From Rhodococcus wratislaviensis (GTDB lineage Bacteria; Actinomycetota; Actinomycetes; Mycobacteriales; Mycobacteriaceae): 64,000 nucleotides of DNA. Below the pieces are notes generated by a model, which saw only the letters and a program-made list of their open reading frames with translations, made no database searches and was not told the DNA's origin. Every line of letters starts with the position of its first letter. Position 1 is the first letter of the stretch. The position numbers and the translations under genes are program-made. Of the stretch, positions 24,079 to 32,633 are shown piece by piece. The stretch lies in the NCBI RefSeq assembly GCF_900455735.1, contig NZ_UAUI01000022.1, positions 637,909 through 701,908 on the forward strand, written 5' to 3'.

Positions 24079-25827
24079 CTACCGCCCCTCCCACGCCGAC
24101 CAGAGTTCGGCGTAGCGTCCGCCGGCGGCGACGAGGTCGGCATGTGGACCCTGCTCGACGATCCGGCCGTGTTCGAGGACGACGACCCGGTCCGCGGCGG
24201 CCGCCTGTGTCAACCGGTGGGCCACCACCAGCGTCGTGCGACCGCGGGTCGCGGCCTCGGCCGACGCCTCGAGTTCCCGCGCACCCGCGCTGCCTGCTTC
24301 GGCTGTCGCCTCGTCCAGGATCGCGACCGCGGGGTTCGCCAGGACCAGTCGCGCCAGAGCCAGTTGCTGCGCCTGGGCGGCGGTCAGCTCGTGGCCGCCC
24401 TCCCCGACCACGGTCTGGACGCCGTCGTCCAGCGCGGTGACCCAGCCGTCGGCGCCGACGGCCTTCAATGCCATCGCCGCGTCCTCCTCGGAGGCGTCGG
24501 GTGCGGCGAGCCGAAGGTCGTCGATCAGCGGTCCGGCGAACACGTGGACTTCCTGGCTGACGATGGCGACCCGGCGGCGGAGACCACCCGGCTCCAGGTC
24601 CGGCAGCGCGGTGCCGCCGATGCGCACCGAACCGGACGTCGGGGCGATCGAGCCGGCCGCGATCGCCGCGACCGTCGTCTTGCCCGCTCCCGTCGAACCG
24701 ACGAGGGCGACGCGTTCGCCGGACTTCACGTGCAGGCTGATGCCGTGCACCACTTCGTGGCTGCCGTCATAGGTGTGCCGGACGTCGGCGAGTTCGAGCG
24801 TCGAATCCGCGAACTCCCGGACGGTGGCGGTTCCGGTGCCCGAGGCGTCGTCGAGGTCGACGACGCCGACGAGCCGTGCCAGGCTCGCACCCGCAGACTG
24901 CACCTCGTCGAACGTGTACATCAGCATGCCGATCGGATTGAACAGCCGGTGGAAGAGCAGTGCCGCGGTTGTGGTCTGCCCGACGGTGACGATGTCGGCG
25001 TTCACCAGTGCGAATCCTGCGGCGAGAATGGTGGCGAGCCCCACGAACTCGGCCCGGTTGCCGCGTCCCGCAAACCGGGTGAACAGTGCGAAGACGCCGA
25101 CGGACAGGTCGCGGGCCTTCTCCGACGCACCGTTGATCTGCCCCAGATGGCTGTCCTCGAGACCGTAGGCGCGCACCGTCCGGGCGCCCTGCATGCTGCT
25201 GATCAGCGCCTGCGAACGCTCCCCCATCGCGACGCGTTCGGCGGCGTACACCGGTGCGGACCGCGGCAGGTACCAGCGCATCGCCAGGGCATACATCGGC
25301 AGCGCCACCATGCCGGCGAGCCCGAGCCGCCAGTCGATGCCGAGCATCGTGACCATGCTCAGCACCACCAGCAGGACAGCCGTGACGAGGTTGGGGACGA
25401 CGTCGGTGACGGCCTTGCCGATCACCGCGACGTCGTCGCCGACCCTCGACAGCAGGTCGCCCTTGCCGACGCGTTCGACCGTCTGAATCGGCAGTCGGAG
25501 CGCCCGGTCGACGGTGCGTTCGCGCAGGTCCGCCAGGATTCCCTCGCCGAGGCTGCGGATCAGGAACGACGCGAACCCGGCACACACGCCGCCGATCACC
25601 GCGGCGGACGCAATGACCGCGACCACCCACCCGATGGTGGACGGCGGCGCACCGTCCTGCACACGGTCGACGAGGACACCGAACACGTAGACCGGGACCA
25701 GCGCCATACCGGCCGCGACAGCGGCCACCAGCAGGGTGAAAACGCTCCGGCCGCGGCGGCGTCCCAGTTCGGACTTCAGCCACGCCCACGTGTCGCGCGC
25801 GTTGGCGATGGGCAGCAGTTCACTCAT
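24079..25827 (-). CDS. ABC exporter half-transporter, catalytic NBD
   Basis: A 582-residue TMD-NBD fusion of the exporter class. About six membrane segments lie in residues 25-300. The NBD has an intact Walker A (GSTGAGKTT, near 379), an intact Walker B with catalytic Glu (V-A-I-L-D-E-A-T) and the H-loop His (V-V-A-H-R-L). The signature motif is degenerate: L-T-A-A-Q instead of L-S-G-G-Q near 477. The ATG at 25827 overlaps the stop of the upstream half-transporter by four bases. The pair should act as a heterodimer in the membrane. Position beside siderophore genes suggests export of the peptide or a related step; IrtAB-like import is the alternative, but no siderophore-interacting domain is present. 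Confidence 0.9.
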   Translation of the reverse strand: MSELLPIANARDTWAWLKSELGRRRGRSVFTLLVAAVAAGMALVPVYVFGVLVDRVQDGAPPSTIGWVVAVIASAAVIGGVCAGFASFLIRSLGEGILADLRERTVDRALRLPIQTVERVGKGDLLSRVGDDVAVIGKAVTDVVPNLVTAVLLVVLSMVTMLGIDWRLGLAGMVALPMYALAMRWYLPRSAPVYAAERVAMGERSQALISSMQGARTVRAYGLEDSHLGQINGASEKARDLSVGVFALFTRFAGRGNRAEFVGLATILAAGFALVNADIVTVGQTTTAALLFHRLFNPIGMLMYTFDEVQSAGASLARLVGVVDLDDASGTGTATVREFADSTLELADVRHTYDGSHEVVHGISLHVKSGERVALVGSTGAGKTTVAAIAAGSIAPTSGSVRIGGTALPDLEPGGLRRRVAIVSQEVHVFAGPLIDDLRLAAPDASEEDAAMALKAVGADGWVTALDDGVQTVVGEGGHELTAAQAQQLALARLVLANPAVAILDEATAEAGSAGARELEASAEAATRGRTTLVVAHRLTQAAAADRVVVLEHGRIVEQGPHADLVAAGGRYAELWSAWEGR

Positions 25828-27527
25828 CGCAGGACCGCCTGACGGTAGTTCGCGTTCTCGGTCGCCAGTTGCGAGTGTGTGCCCTCGCCGACCACCGTTC
25901 CGTCGTCGAGCACGACGACGCGGTCGGTCACGGACAGCAGCGCGGGGCTGCTCGTGATGAGGATCGTCGTCTGGCTGCCCGCGGAGCCGCGATGTCGCAG
26001 GTCGGCGATGCCGCCCGCGATCGTGTGTTCGGTGACGGCGTCCACCGCGGTCGTCGGATCGTGCAGCACCATCACCGGCGACTGCGCCACCAGTGCGCGG
26101 GCGAGGGCGACTCGCTGCCGCTGACCGCCGGACAGCGAGGACCCCCGGTCGGCGACCTCGTGGTCGAGGCCCTCGGGGTGTGCGTCGACGACGTCCACCG
26201 CCGCGGACGCGGACAGCGCCGCCTGCACCTCGGACGCCGTCGCGCCGGGTCGGCCCGCGGTCACGTTCGACGCGACGGTTCCGGAGAACAGGTCCCCGTT
26301 GTGCGGTTCGACGAGCAGCGCCCGGCGGGCCTGCGCGAGATCCGCGTCCGACAGCCGGACTCCGCCCACCGTCAGTTCGCCGTTGTACCGGTCGGGCGGA
26401 ACCTGCCCGGACAGCAGCGCGGCCAGCGCCTCCGCGTCCTGCGGGCGGTACGCGACGACGCCGAGCAGTTCGCCGGGGGTGACCCGGAGATCCACTGCGC
26501 TCAGGGACCGGTACGAGACGCCGCTCAGGCTGAGTTCGCTGCCGTCGAGTGTCCGGCCGGACCCCTCGGGCAGCAGCGGTTCGGCGTCCAGGACCAGGGC
26601 GAGGCGGTCCGCCGACGCGCGGGCGAGGGCGAGGAAACCGGGCAGCCCGGCCAGGACGCCGAGCGGTTCGATGAAGAACTGGGACAGTCCGACGACGGTG
26701 ATCAGCTCGCCGATGGTGATGCGTCCCTCGAGGGCGAACCAGCCGGCGAAACCCGCGACACCGACGGCGAGGAGGGCGCTGACGGTCATCGACACCCCGG
26801 CGAACACGGCGGAACTCTTCGCCGTGTGCAGGGTGGCACCGAGCGCCTCGCGGCTGGCTGTTCGGTATCGCCGCGACGCCGACACCTCGGCGCCGATCCC
26901 GCGCAGGGGCCGGAGCCCGCTCACGAGGTCGGTGGCCATGGCGGACGCCCGCGCGACGGCGGCCTGCTGATCGGTGGCACGGCGGGTGATCAGCGGCGCC
27001 GCGAGCTGGAGGAGACCGAGGATGACGGGGGTGCCGATCAGAACGGCGAGCCCGAGGGGCACGTCGATCAGCAGCAGGGCGACGGCGGATCCGATCGCGG
27101 CGGTGAGGGCCGCCGCGGCCCGCGGTGTGATGTCCGCGATCCACGCCGCGCGGTCGGCGTCCGACGTCGACACGGACAGCAGCTCACCGGCACGCAGGTC
27201 GGTGCGCACTCCCCGCGGGTCGAGGATGCGGTGCGCCACCTCCATCCGCAGCTGGTGCGCCTCGTTCTGCATCGCCACGACGATGAACCGCGCGCCGAAA
27301 CGCCACGCCGCTGTGAGCACCAGGAACAGCAGTGCCAGGGCGCACAGCCACACCGCGAGTGCGAACACGTCCCCGGTGGCGACGGCCCGGTCGACGATCA
27401 CGCCGATCGAGATCGGGACCAGCGTCTCCGCCACCTGATGCAGGCAGACGAGCACGGTTCCGATCCCCAGCCGAACACGATTCCGCACCAGCGTGCGACG
27501 CAGAATTGCGGTGCCACCAGTCTTCAC
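25824..27527 (-). CDS. ABC exporter half-transporter, degenerate ATP site
   Basis: A 567-residue TMD-NBD fusion. Walker A is destroyed (G-V-V-A-Y-R-P-Q-D-A-E-A near 357 instead of GxxGxGKS/T). Walker B ends H-D-P rather than D-E, so the catalytic Glu is missing, and the H-loop reads I-T-S-S-P without His. The signature LSGGQRQRVALARAL near 464 is intact. This is the mirror image of the partner encoded downstream, so the dimer would have one working and one dead site. The GTG start at 27527 has GGGAG eight bases upstream; a longer version to 27566 is possible but its GTG has no good ribosome-binding site. Confidence 0.88.
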   Translation of the reverse strand: MKTGGTAILRRTLVRNRVRLGIGTVLVCLHQVAETLVPISIGVIVDRAVATGDVFALAVWLCALALLFLVLTAAWRFGARFIVVAMQNEAHQLRMEVAHRILDPRGVRTDLRAGELLSVSTSDADRAAWIADITPRAAAALTAAIGSAVALLLIDVPLGLAVLIGTPVILGLLQLAAPLITRRATDQQAAVARASAMATDLVSGLRPLRGIGAEVSASRRYRTASREALGATLHTAKSSAVFAGVSMTVSALLAVGVAGFAGWFALEGRITIGELITVVGLSQFFIEPLGVLAGLPGFLALARASADRLALVLDAEPLLPEGSGRTLDGSELSLSGVSYRSLSAVDLRVTPGELLGVVAYRPQDAEALAALLSGQVPPDRYNGELTVGGVRLSDADLAQARRALLVEPHNGDLFSGTVASNVTAGRPGATASEVQAALSASAAVDVVDAHPEGLDHEVADRGSSLSGGQRQRVALARALVAQSPVMVLHDPTTAVDAVTEHTIAGGIADLRHRGSAGSQTTILITSSPALLSVTDRVVVLDDGTVVGEGTHSQLATENANYRQAVLR

Positions 27528-27571
27528 GCGCGTAACTCCCAACGCCGACGCTTCCCCACCCACCAACCAAG

Positions 27572-27590
27572 TAAGCAGACCCTAACTAGA
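27572..27590 (-). promoter_or_regulatory. Weak candidate iron box
   Basis: The reverse complement tctagttagggtctgctta matches the IdeR consensus at about 11 of 19 positions. It lies 45 bases upstream of the ABC gene pair. This is too weak to count as an operator without a binding test. Confidence 0.25.
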
Positions 27591-27694
27591 TGAACCCTAA
27601 TCGATGGGCAACTAGCGTTGACATGCCCGGTTCTCATAGAGTCGCCGATACGAACTACTGCGCGTGACGCAGCAGCAAGCCCGAGAGGACAAAG

Positions 27695-27868
27695 ATGGCC
27701 GCGAAGACGACCGCCGAAAACGACATCGCGGACGAGGATCTCGAACCCCTAGCCGACGAGACCGCCCGCCAGGCGCAGCGCGTTGTCGCTGCATACGCCG
27801 AAGATGCCGACGAGTGCAGGATGCTGCTCTCCATGCTCGGAATCGGACCCACCAGCAAGCTCGACTGA
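27695..27868 (+). CDS. Small acidic conserved-looking protein upstream of otsA
   Basis: A 57-residue ORF, MAAKTTAENDIADEDLEPLA at the start and GIGPTSKLD at the end. It has an ATG preceded by gagaggac at good spacing and stops 33 bases before otsA on the same strand. It is acidic at the N-terminus, has one Cys and is probably helical (ETARQAQRVVAAYAEDADE). From memory, mycobacteria also carry a small hypothetical gene directly before otsA (Rv3489), which makes this more than a chance ORF. Function is unknown; a role linked to trehalose-6-phosphate synthase is only inferred from position. Confidence 0.7.
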   Translation: MAAKTTAENDIADEDLEPLADETARQAQRVVAAYAEDADECRMLLSMLGIGPTSKLD

Positions 27869-27901
27869 GAATTTCATCCACTTCGACTGCGAAGGAAGCC
27901 C

Positions 27902-29449
27902 GTGGCTGCCAGTTCGGAATCGTCAGCATCGTCATCACGCTCGACTTCTGATCCTGTTTCCGGGCAAGCCGACTTCGTCGTCGTAGCGAACCGACTCCCC
28001 GTCGACCTCGAACGCCTTCCGGACGGCACCACGCGCTGGAAGCGCAGCCCCGGTGGCCTCGTCACCGCGCTCGAGCCGATCCTGCGCCGCAACAAGGGCG
28101 CATGGGTCGGCTGGGCGGGGGTCGCGGACGCCGAGCTCGATCCCGTCGTCGAGGACGACCTCGAGCTCTACCCCGTTCCGCTGAGCGCCGCGGAGATCGC
28201 CGACTACTACGAGGGCTTCTCCAACGCCACCCTCTGGCCGCTCTACCACGACGTCATCGTCAAGCCCGAGTACAACCGCGACTGGTGGAACGCCTACGTC
28301 GAGGTCAACCGGCGCTTCGCGGAGGCCACGTCGAAGGCGGCCGCGCACGGCGCCACGGTGTGGATCCAGGACTATCAGCTGCAGCTCGTTCCGAAGATGC
28401 TGCGCATGCTCCGCCCCGACCTCACGATCGGGTTCTTCCTGCACATTCCGTTCCCGCCGGTGGAACTGTTCATGCAGATGCCGTGGCGCACCGAGATCAT
28501 CGAGGGCCTGCTGGGCGCCGACCTGATCGGGTTCCACCTCCCGGGCGGTGCCCAGAACTTCCTGTACCTGGCCCGCAAACTCGCCGGTCAGCAGACGTCC
28601 CGCGGCAACGTGGGTGTCCGCTCCAAGCTGGGCGTCGTGCAGGTGGGGTTCCGCACGGTGCGCGTCGGCGCATTTCCGATCTCCATCGATTCGGGGCAGC
28701 TGGACGAACAGTCCCGGTCCAAGTCGATCCGGGACCGCGCCAAGAAGATCCGCAAGGAACTGGGCAATCCCAAACACATCATGCTCGGCGTCGACCGCCT
28801 CGATTACACGAAGGGCATCGACGTCCGCCTCGCCGCGCTGCACGAACTGCTCGACGAGCACCGCATCGACCCCGCCGACACCGTGATGGTGCAGCTGGCC
28901 ACGCCGAGCCGCGAGCGGGTCGACAGCTACGTGCAGATGCGCGACGACATCGAACGCAAGGTCTCGCGGATCAACGGCGAGTACAGCGAGGTCGGCCGGC
29001 CGGTCGTGCACTACCTGCACCGGCCGATCCCTCGCGAGGAGCTGATCGCCTTCTTCGTCGCCGCCGACGTGATGCTGGTGACTCCGCTGCGCGACGGTAT
29101 GAACCTCGTCGCCAAGGAATACGTGGCCTGCCGTAGTGATCTCGGCGGCGCGCTGCTGCTCAGCGAGTTCACCGGCGCGGCCGCCGAACTGCGTCAGGCG
29201 TTCCTGTGCAATCCGCACGATCTCGACAGCGTCAAGGATGCGATGGAGCAGGCCCTGGGCCAGCCGAAGGAGGACGGCCGACGCCACATGCGGGCCCTGC
29301 GCAGGCAGGTCCTCGCACACGACGTCGACCGGTGGGCCAGGTCCTTCCTCGACGCCCTCGCTCACGGCGGCGCCGCCGGCCCCGCGCTGATCGCTCCCGC
29401 CGAGGCTTCCGAATCCGACTACAACGAGGACGCGACCGGGGAGAACTGA
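27902..29449 (+). CDS. otsA: Trehalose-6-phosphate synthase
   Basis: A 515-residue glycosyltransferase family 20 enzyme. It transfers glucose from a nucleotide sugar to glucose-6-phosphate, the first step of OtsAB trehalose synthesis in the cytoplasm. The N-terminal V-V-V-A-N-R-L-P motif, the sugar-phosphate region [27 protein letters not shown] and the C-terminal [15 protein letters not shown] are all present. Length fits mycobacterial OtsA (about 500). The GTG at 27902 follows gaaggaag. Its last 31 bases overlap the tail of the convergent epimerase gene. The otsA-next-to-mce4 arrangement is shared with M. tuberculosis. Confidence 0.96.
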   Translation: MAASSESSASSSRSTSDPVSGQADFVVVANRLPVDLERLPDGTTRWKRSPGGLVTALEPILRRNKGAWVGWAGVADAELDPVVEDDLELYPVPLSAAEIADYYEGFSNATLWPLYHDVIVKPEYNRDWWNAYVEVNRRFAEATSKAAAHGATVWIQDYQLQLVPKMLRMLRPDLTIGFFLHIPFPPVELFMQMPWRTEIIEGLLGADLIGFHLPGGAQNFLYLARKLAGQQTSRGNVGVRSKLGVVQVGFRTVRVGAFPISIDSGQLDEQSRSKSIRDRAKKIRKELGNPKHIMLGVDRLDYTKGIDVRLAALHELLDEHRIDPADTVMVQLATPSRERVDSYVQMRDDIERKVSRINGEYSEVGRPVVHYLHRPIPREELIAFFVAADVMLVTPLRDGMNLVAKEYVACRSDLGGALLLSEFTGAAAELRQAFLCNPHDLDSVKDAMEQALGQPKEDGRRHMRALRRQVLAHDVDRWARSFLDALAHGGAAGPALIAPAEASESDYNEDATGEN

Positions 29450-30429
29450 CCTCCCCGGCTCAGCTGACCGGACGTCACCAGGAAGGCGACGAAGTCGCGG
29501 ATCGTCTCGTCGGCGGGACGCGGAACGTAGCCGAGTTCGGACCGCGCCTTGCTGCCGTCGATGACGGGCGCCGCGAGCAGCGCCGCCATCGCCGACCGCG
29601 ACAGCACGTCGGAGCCGAACCGGGTCCCGATCGGTTCGGCGATCGGCAGCACGCGTTCGATGACGCTGAGTGGGAACGAGTACAGCGGCCCCCGACGACC
29701 CGCCGCACGCGCAGCCCTCCTCACGGCATCGTGCATGCCGAGCATGTGCCCCGAGATCAGGTAGTTCTCACCGGTCCGGCCCTTCTCCCCGGCGGCGATC
29801 AGTCCGGCGGCGACGTCGCGGACGTCGACGAAGTCGAACCCGCCCTGCACGGCAGCGGGAACGCGGCCGCGAGCGGCGTTGCGCAGCAACGCGTTCACCC
29901 GCGACAGTCCGTAGTCGACGGGCCCGTACACCCCGGTCGGATTGCAGATCACCGCATCGAGCCCGGCCTCGACCACTTCGCGGAGTTCGATCTCGCCCGC
30001 CCATTTGGACCTGTCGTACACCGGGATCGACGCGGCGACGGACCGGGGCGAGTTCTCGTCGAGCGTTCCGCCGCAACTGGCCTGATCGAAGGAGTGCACG
30101 GAACTGCAATGCACCATCCGCCGAACACCCACTGCGAGAGCGGCTTCGGCGACGGTCCGGACGCCCTTGGTGTTGACGGTCCAGGCCAGGTCGTCCTTCT
30201 GTGCGAGGGTGATCATCGCGACCAGGTGGTAGACCACCTCGGCGCCCTCCAGCGCCCGCTTCATGGATTCGACGTCGAGCACGTCGGCGTTCACCCACGT
30301 GACCCCGTACTCGGGTGCGTACCGGGAACGCACGCGGTCGATTGCGGTCACCTCGTGGCCTGCCTCGACCAACAGATTCAGCAGATTGTTGCCCACGAAT
30401 CCCGCGGCGCCGGTTACTGCAACCTTCAT
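29419..30429 (-). CDS. NAD-dependent epimerase / 3beta-HSD-like dehydrogenase
   Basis: A 336-residue extended short-chain dehydrogenase. The NAD-binding motif [12 protein letters not shown] is at residues 6-17, the catalytic Ser is in H-C-S-S-V-H, and the Tyr-Lys pair is in Y-D-R-S-K-W near 140. It belongs with dihydroflavonol-reductase/3beta-hydroxysteroid dehydrogenase-like proteins. A perfect KstR-type operator lies 78 bases upstream, which points to sterol metabolism, perhaps oxidation of a hydroxysteroid or a side-chain hydroxyl. The 3' end overlaps convergent otsA by 31 bases. The exact substrate cannot be read from the sequence. Confidence 0.82.
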   Translation of the reverse strand: MKVAVTGAAGFVGNNLLNLLVEAGHEVTAIDRVRSRYAPEYGVTWVNADVLDVESMKRALEGAEVVYHLVAMITLAQKDDLAWTVNTKGVRTVAEAALAVGVRRMVHCSSVHSFDQASCGGTLDENSPRSVAASIPVYDRSKWAGEIELREVVEAGLDAVICNPTGVYGPVDYGLSRVNALLRNAARGRVPAAVQGGFDFVDVRDVAAGLIAAGEKGRTGENYLISGHMLGMHDAVRRAARAAGRRGPLYSFPLSVIERVLPIAEPIGTRFGSDVLSRSAMAALLAAPVIDGSKARSELGYVPRPADETIRDFVAFLVTSGQLSRGGQFSPVASSL

Positions 30430-30506
30430 CGACGACTCCCCGTTCGGTTGTGGCCCCGCGACGCAGCGTCGTGCGTCGGCAATCGGCCAGGAGATCCCGA
30501 CAGTAC

Positions 30507-30520
30507 TAGAACTTGTTTCA
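30507..30520. promoter_or_regulatory. KstR-type operator
   Basis: tagaacttgtttca fits TnnAACnnGTTnnA exactly. It lies 78 bases upstream of the epimerase start and touches the stop codon of the next gene upstream, so it gives the epimerase its own sterol-responsive promoter downstream of the mce4 operon. Confidence 0.8.
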
Positions 30521-31342
30521 TTTTGTGAAGGGGGTGACCGCCTCGACGAACATTCGCACCCGCGAGATCTCGTGAGATCGCTTCGCGAACTCCAGCAGGG
30601 CGACCCCCTCCCACGCGGCCGAACGCACGGATGCGGTGACGGCGCACCCCGCCACGATCATCTTGCTCCACTGCAGTTCACGAAGGCTTTCCGCGAAGTG
30701 AGCGAGCGCGATCGGGGAACCCGACGACAGTTCGAGAACCGCACCGGGAGCAAGCCGCTCCGACATTGCGGCCGTGTCCTGACGGCGGACGGCGACCAGA
30801 AATCCGGTGGCGGCGTTCCTGCCCGGACGTCCGACGGTCCGCAGTCCTCGCATGAAACCTGTTACACCGAGCACGCCCTGATTCGACAGCAGTTGCGGCG
30901 CCAGCTTCACCGACGCCGCCGCGCCCCGCCACCCCGCCCCGGCCAGCTGGGCGATCATCACGGGCAGTTCCCAGTGCGCGTACAACCCGTCGACGGTCAC
31001 GACACCCGACTCCACCACGAGGTCGTAGCGCAGGTGCATCGGCACCGTCAGCACCACTCCCGTCGACATCCGGGTCTCGAGGTCGAGGTCGCGGACCACC
31101 GTCATCCCGCACACCACATCCCGCTTCACGTGGAACGTGATCGAGTTGGGGGCGATGAACGTGTCGTAGAACCGTTCGATCGCCGCCGTGCCGACGTGCG
31201 GCCGCGAGCCCACCGGGTCGCTGACCCGAGCGCCGTCCGAGAACAGCCCGACCCACGCGGCGCGGTCGTGCACCGCGACCGCGGACGGTGAACGCCCAAC
31301 GACAGCAAGGAGTTCCGCCACGGTCGGCGTCGGGTCCGGCAC
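30518..31342 (-). CDS. Tandem NTF2/SnoaL-fold protein at end of mce4 operon
   Basis: A 274-residue protein that appears to contain two NTF2-like domains. The first (about 1-130) has W-V-G-L-F-S-D-G-A-R-V-S-D-P-V-G and A-I-E-R-F-Y-D. The second (about 155-274) has A-V-R-R-Q-D-T-A-A-M-S-E-R-L-A-P-G-A. The first repeat resembles the 137-residue SnoaL protein at 57472. It starts with GTG two bases after the mce4I stop, so it belongs to the mce4 operon. Ketosteroid isomerase and SnoaL enzymes share this fold; a binding or isomerase role on steroids is possible but no catalytic pair can be named with confidence. Confidence 0.75.
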   Translation of the reverse strand: MPDPTPTVAELLAVVGRSPSAVAVHDRAAWVGLFSDGARVSDPVGSRPHVGTAAIERFYDTFIAPNSITFHVKRDVVCGMTVVRDLDLETRMSTGVVLTVPMHLRYDLVVESGVVTVDGLYAHWELPVMIAQLAGAGWRGAAASVKLAPQLLSNQGVLGVTGFMRGLRTVGRPGRNAATGFLVAVRRQDTAAMSERLAPGAVLELSSGSPIALAHFAESLRELQWSKMIVAGCAVTASVRSAAWEGVALLEFAKRSHEISRVRMFVEAVTPFTK

Positions 31343-31344
31343 CG

Positions 31345-31863
31345 TTACACCGGGGTCAACTGATCGACGAGCCAGCGGTCGTCGACCTTCTGCAGCGACA
31401 CCCGCACACGGCTGCCCGACGTTCGGGCGTCGGGAGCGTCGGCGCTCGTCGTCGTCTGGTTGAGGTACAGCAGGACCACCGCCTCGTCGGGTGTGGTCGA
31501 CACGGGCGCGGCGGCCTGCACCGACACCTGCACGGTGAGTTGCTTCTCCTTGGCGCCCGGCGCGATGGTTTCCTGCACGAGCGTGGTGTAGTCGTCGCGG
31601 AACGAGCCGGTGAGTCCGTCTGCGGCAGCCGCCAACTGGTTGTCGACGTCGGCGAAATCGTACGCCAGCATCGCCACCGCCTGCTTGCCCGCGGCGTCGA
31701 CGGCCTCGGTGCGCGCCTGCTCCGAGAGTTGATCCTGCCGGTGGTCGTACCAGAGGAAACCCACCCCGACGGCGAGCGCGACCACCACGACCGCGGCCGC
31801 GATCTTCAGCGCTGTCTGCTTGGTGACGGCGAACTTTCGCTTGTCTTCGTTGTTGTCGCTCAT
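31345..31863 (-). CDS. mce4I: Mce4-associated membrane protein (Mce4I)
   Basis: A 172-residue protein with a short charged N-terminus, one membrane helix (about residues 18-39, ALKIAAAVVVVALAVGVGFL) and an extracytoplasmic domain of about 130 residues ending L-Q-K-V-D-D-R-W-L-V-D-Q-L. This is the usual layout of Mce-associated (Mas/Rv3492c-like) proteins, which stabilise Mce transporters. Its ATG overlaps the stop of mce4H by four bases. Confidence 0.85.
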   Translation of the reverse strand: MSDNNEDKRKFAVTKQTALKIAAAVVVVALAVGVGFLWYDHRQDQLSEQARTEAVDAAGKQAVAMLAYDFADVDNQLAAAADGLTGSFRDDYTTLVQETIAPGAKEKQLTVQVSVQAAAPVSTTPDEAVVLLYLNQTTTSADAPDARTSGSRVRVSLQKVDDRWLVDQLTPV

Positions 31864-32633
31864 GGGACGAACTCCACCTTCGATGCGGTCAACTTGCCGT
31901 CGACGTCGCTGACCGTCACTCGCATCCGGAAATCGCGCGGTGAGGGTTCCGGTTGCTCCTTACTGCTCACCATCGTCCGGGCGGCCACCAGAACATTCGC
32001 CGAGATCGAGGTCTCGCTCCCGTTCTCGACTCCTGCCTCGACGACCTGGCCCTCGGTGGTCACATTCGCGTCCTGCACGACACCGACGAACGGATCCTCC
32101 CGGCCCTGGAACTCTTCGAGGAACTGACCCGAGGCGCCGGCGATGATCCGGTCGACGTCTTCCTTCGCCGTCTCGGGATGGATGGTCGTCAGGTTGAGCA
32201 CCGTCTGCCGGGCGGTGTCGACGAACGCCTGACGGCGATCGTCCCGTTCGCGCGCGGACCGTAGGTCGAGCAGAAGCACCACCGCCGCGACGACCAGTGC
32301 GACGACGACCACCGCGGTAACGCCCCACGCGAGCAACGACTTCAGCGATCGACGCTGCTTCGGTGCGTCGGGCGCCGGAGGTTCCGGGGACGCGACCTTC
32401 GCCGTCGACACCTTCGCCGCCTCGGGCGCGGCGTGCGCGCCCACCGGCTTGGCGAGGACCACCGGCTTCGGGGCCTCGGTCTCCCCCACCGGCGGGCCGG
32501 CGTGCCGGACGGCCCTGCGCCTGCTCCGGTCCTTCGCCGCGGACGTCTGCTCGGTCGCCCGCTCCGTGGAGTCGGTGGCGCGTTCGTCTGTGCTGGAACT
32601 CAAATCTGCTGACCTGTCATCATCGTCTGCCAC
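31860..32633 (-). CDS. mce4H: Mce4-associated membrane protein (Mce4H)
   Basis: A 257-residue protein. A long hydrophilic, Ala/Pro/Lys-rich cytoplasmic stretch (about 1-95) leads to one membrane helix (W-G-V-T-A-V-V-V-V-A-L-V-V-A-A-V-V-L-L-L, about 103-123) and an outer domain with R-V-T-V-S-D-V-D-G-K-L near the end. It is a second Mas-type protein. The GTG at 32633 overlaps mce4F by 34 bases; an internal start would remove the overlap, but the disordered N-terminus makes this hard to settle. Confidence 0.83.
   Translation of the reverse strand: MADDDDRSADLSSSTDERATDSTERATEQTSAAKDRSRRRAVRHAGPPVGETEAPKPVVLAKPVGAHAAPEAAKVSTAKVASPEPPAPDAPKQRRSLKSLLAWGVTAVVVVALVVAAVVLLLDLRSARERDDRRQAFVDTARQTVLNLTTIHPETAKEDVDRIIAGASGQFLEEFQGREDPFVGVVQDANVTTEGQVVEAGVENGSETSISANVLVAARTMVSSKEQPEPSPRDFRMRVTVSDVDGKLTASKVEFVP

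Noticed and set aside
24079..27144. 1,021-codon minus-strand frame including the second ABC subunit
   Set aside because: The N-terminal 440 codons are a shadow of the other ABC gene. The true start at 25827 begins a membrane domain and overlaps the upstream stop.
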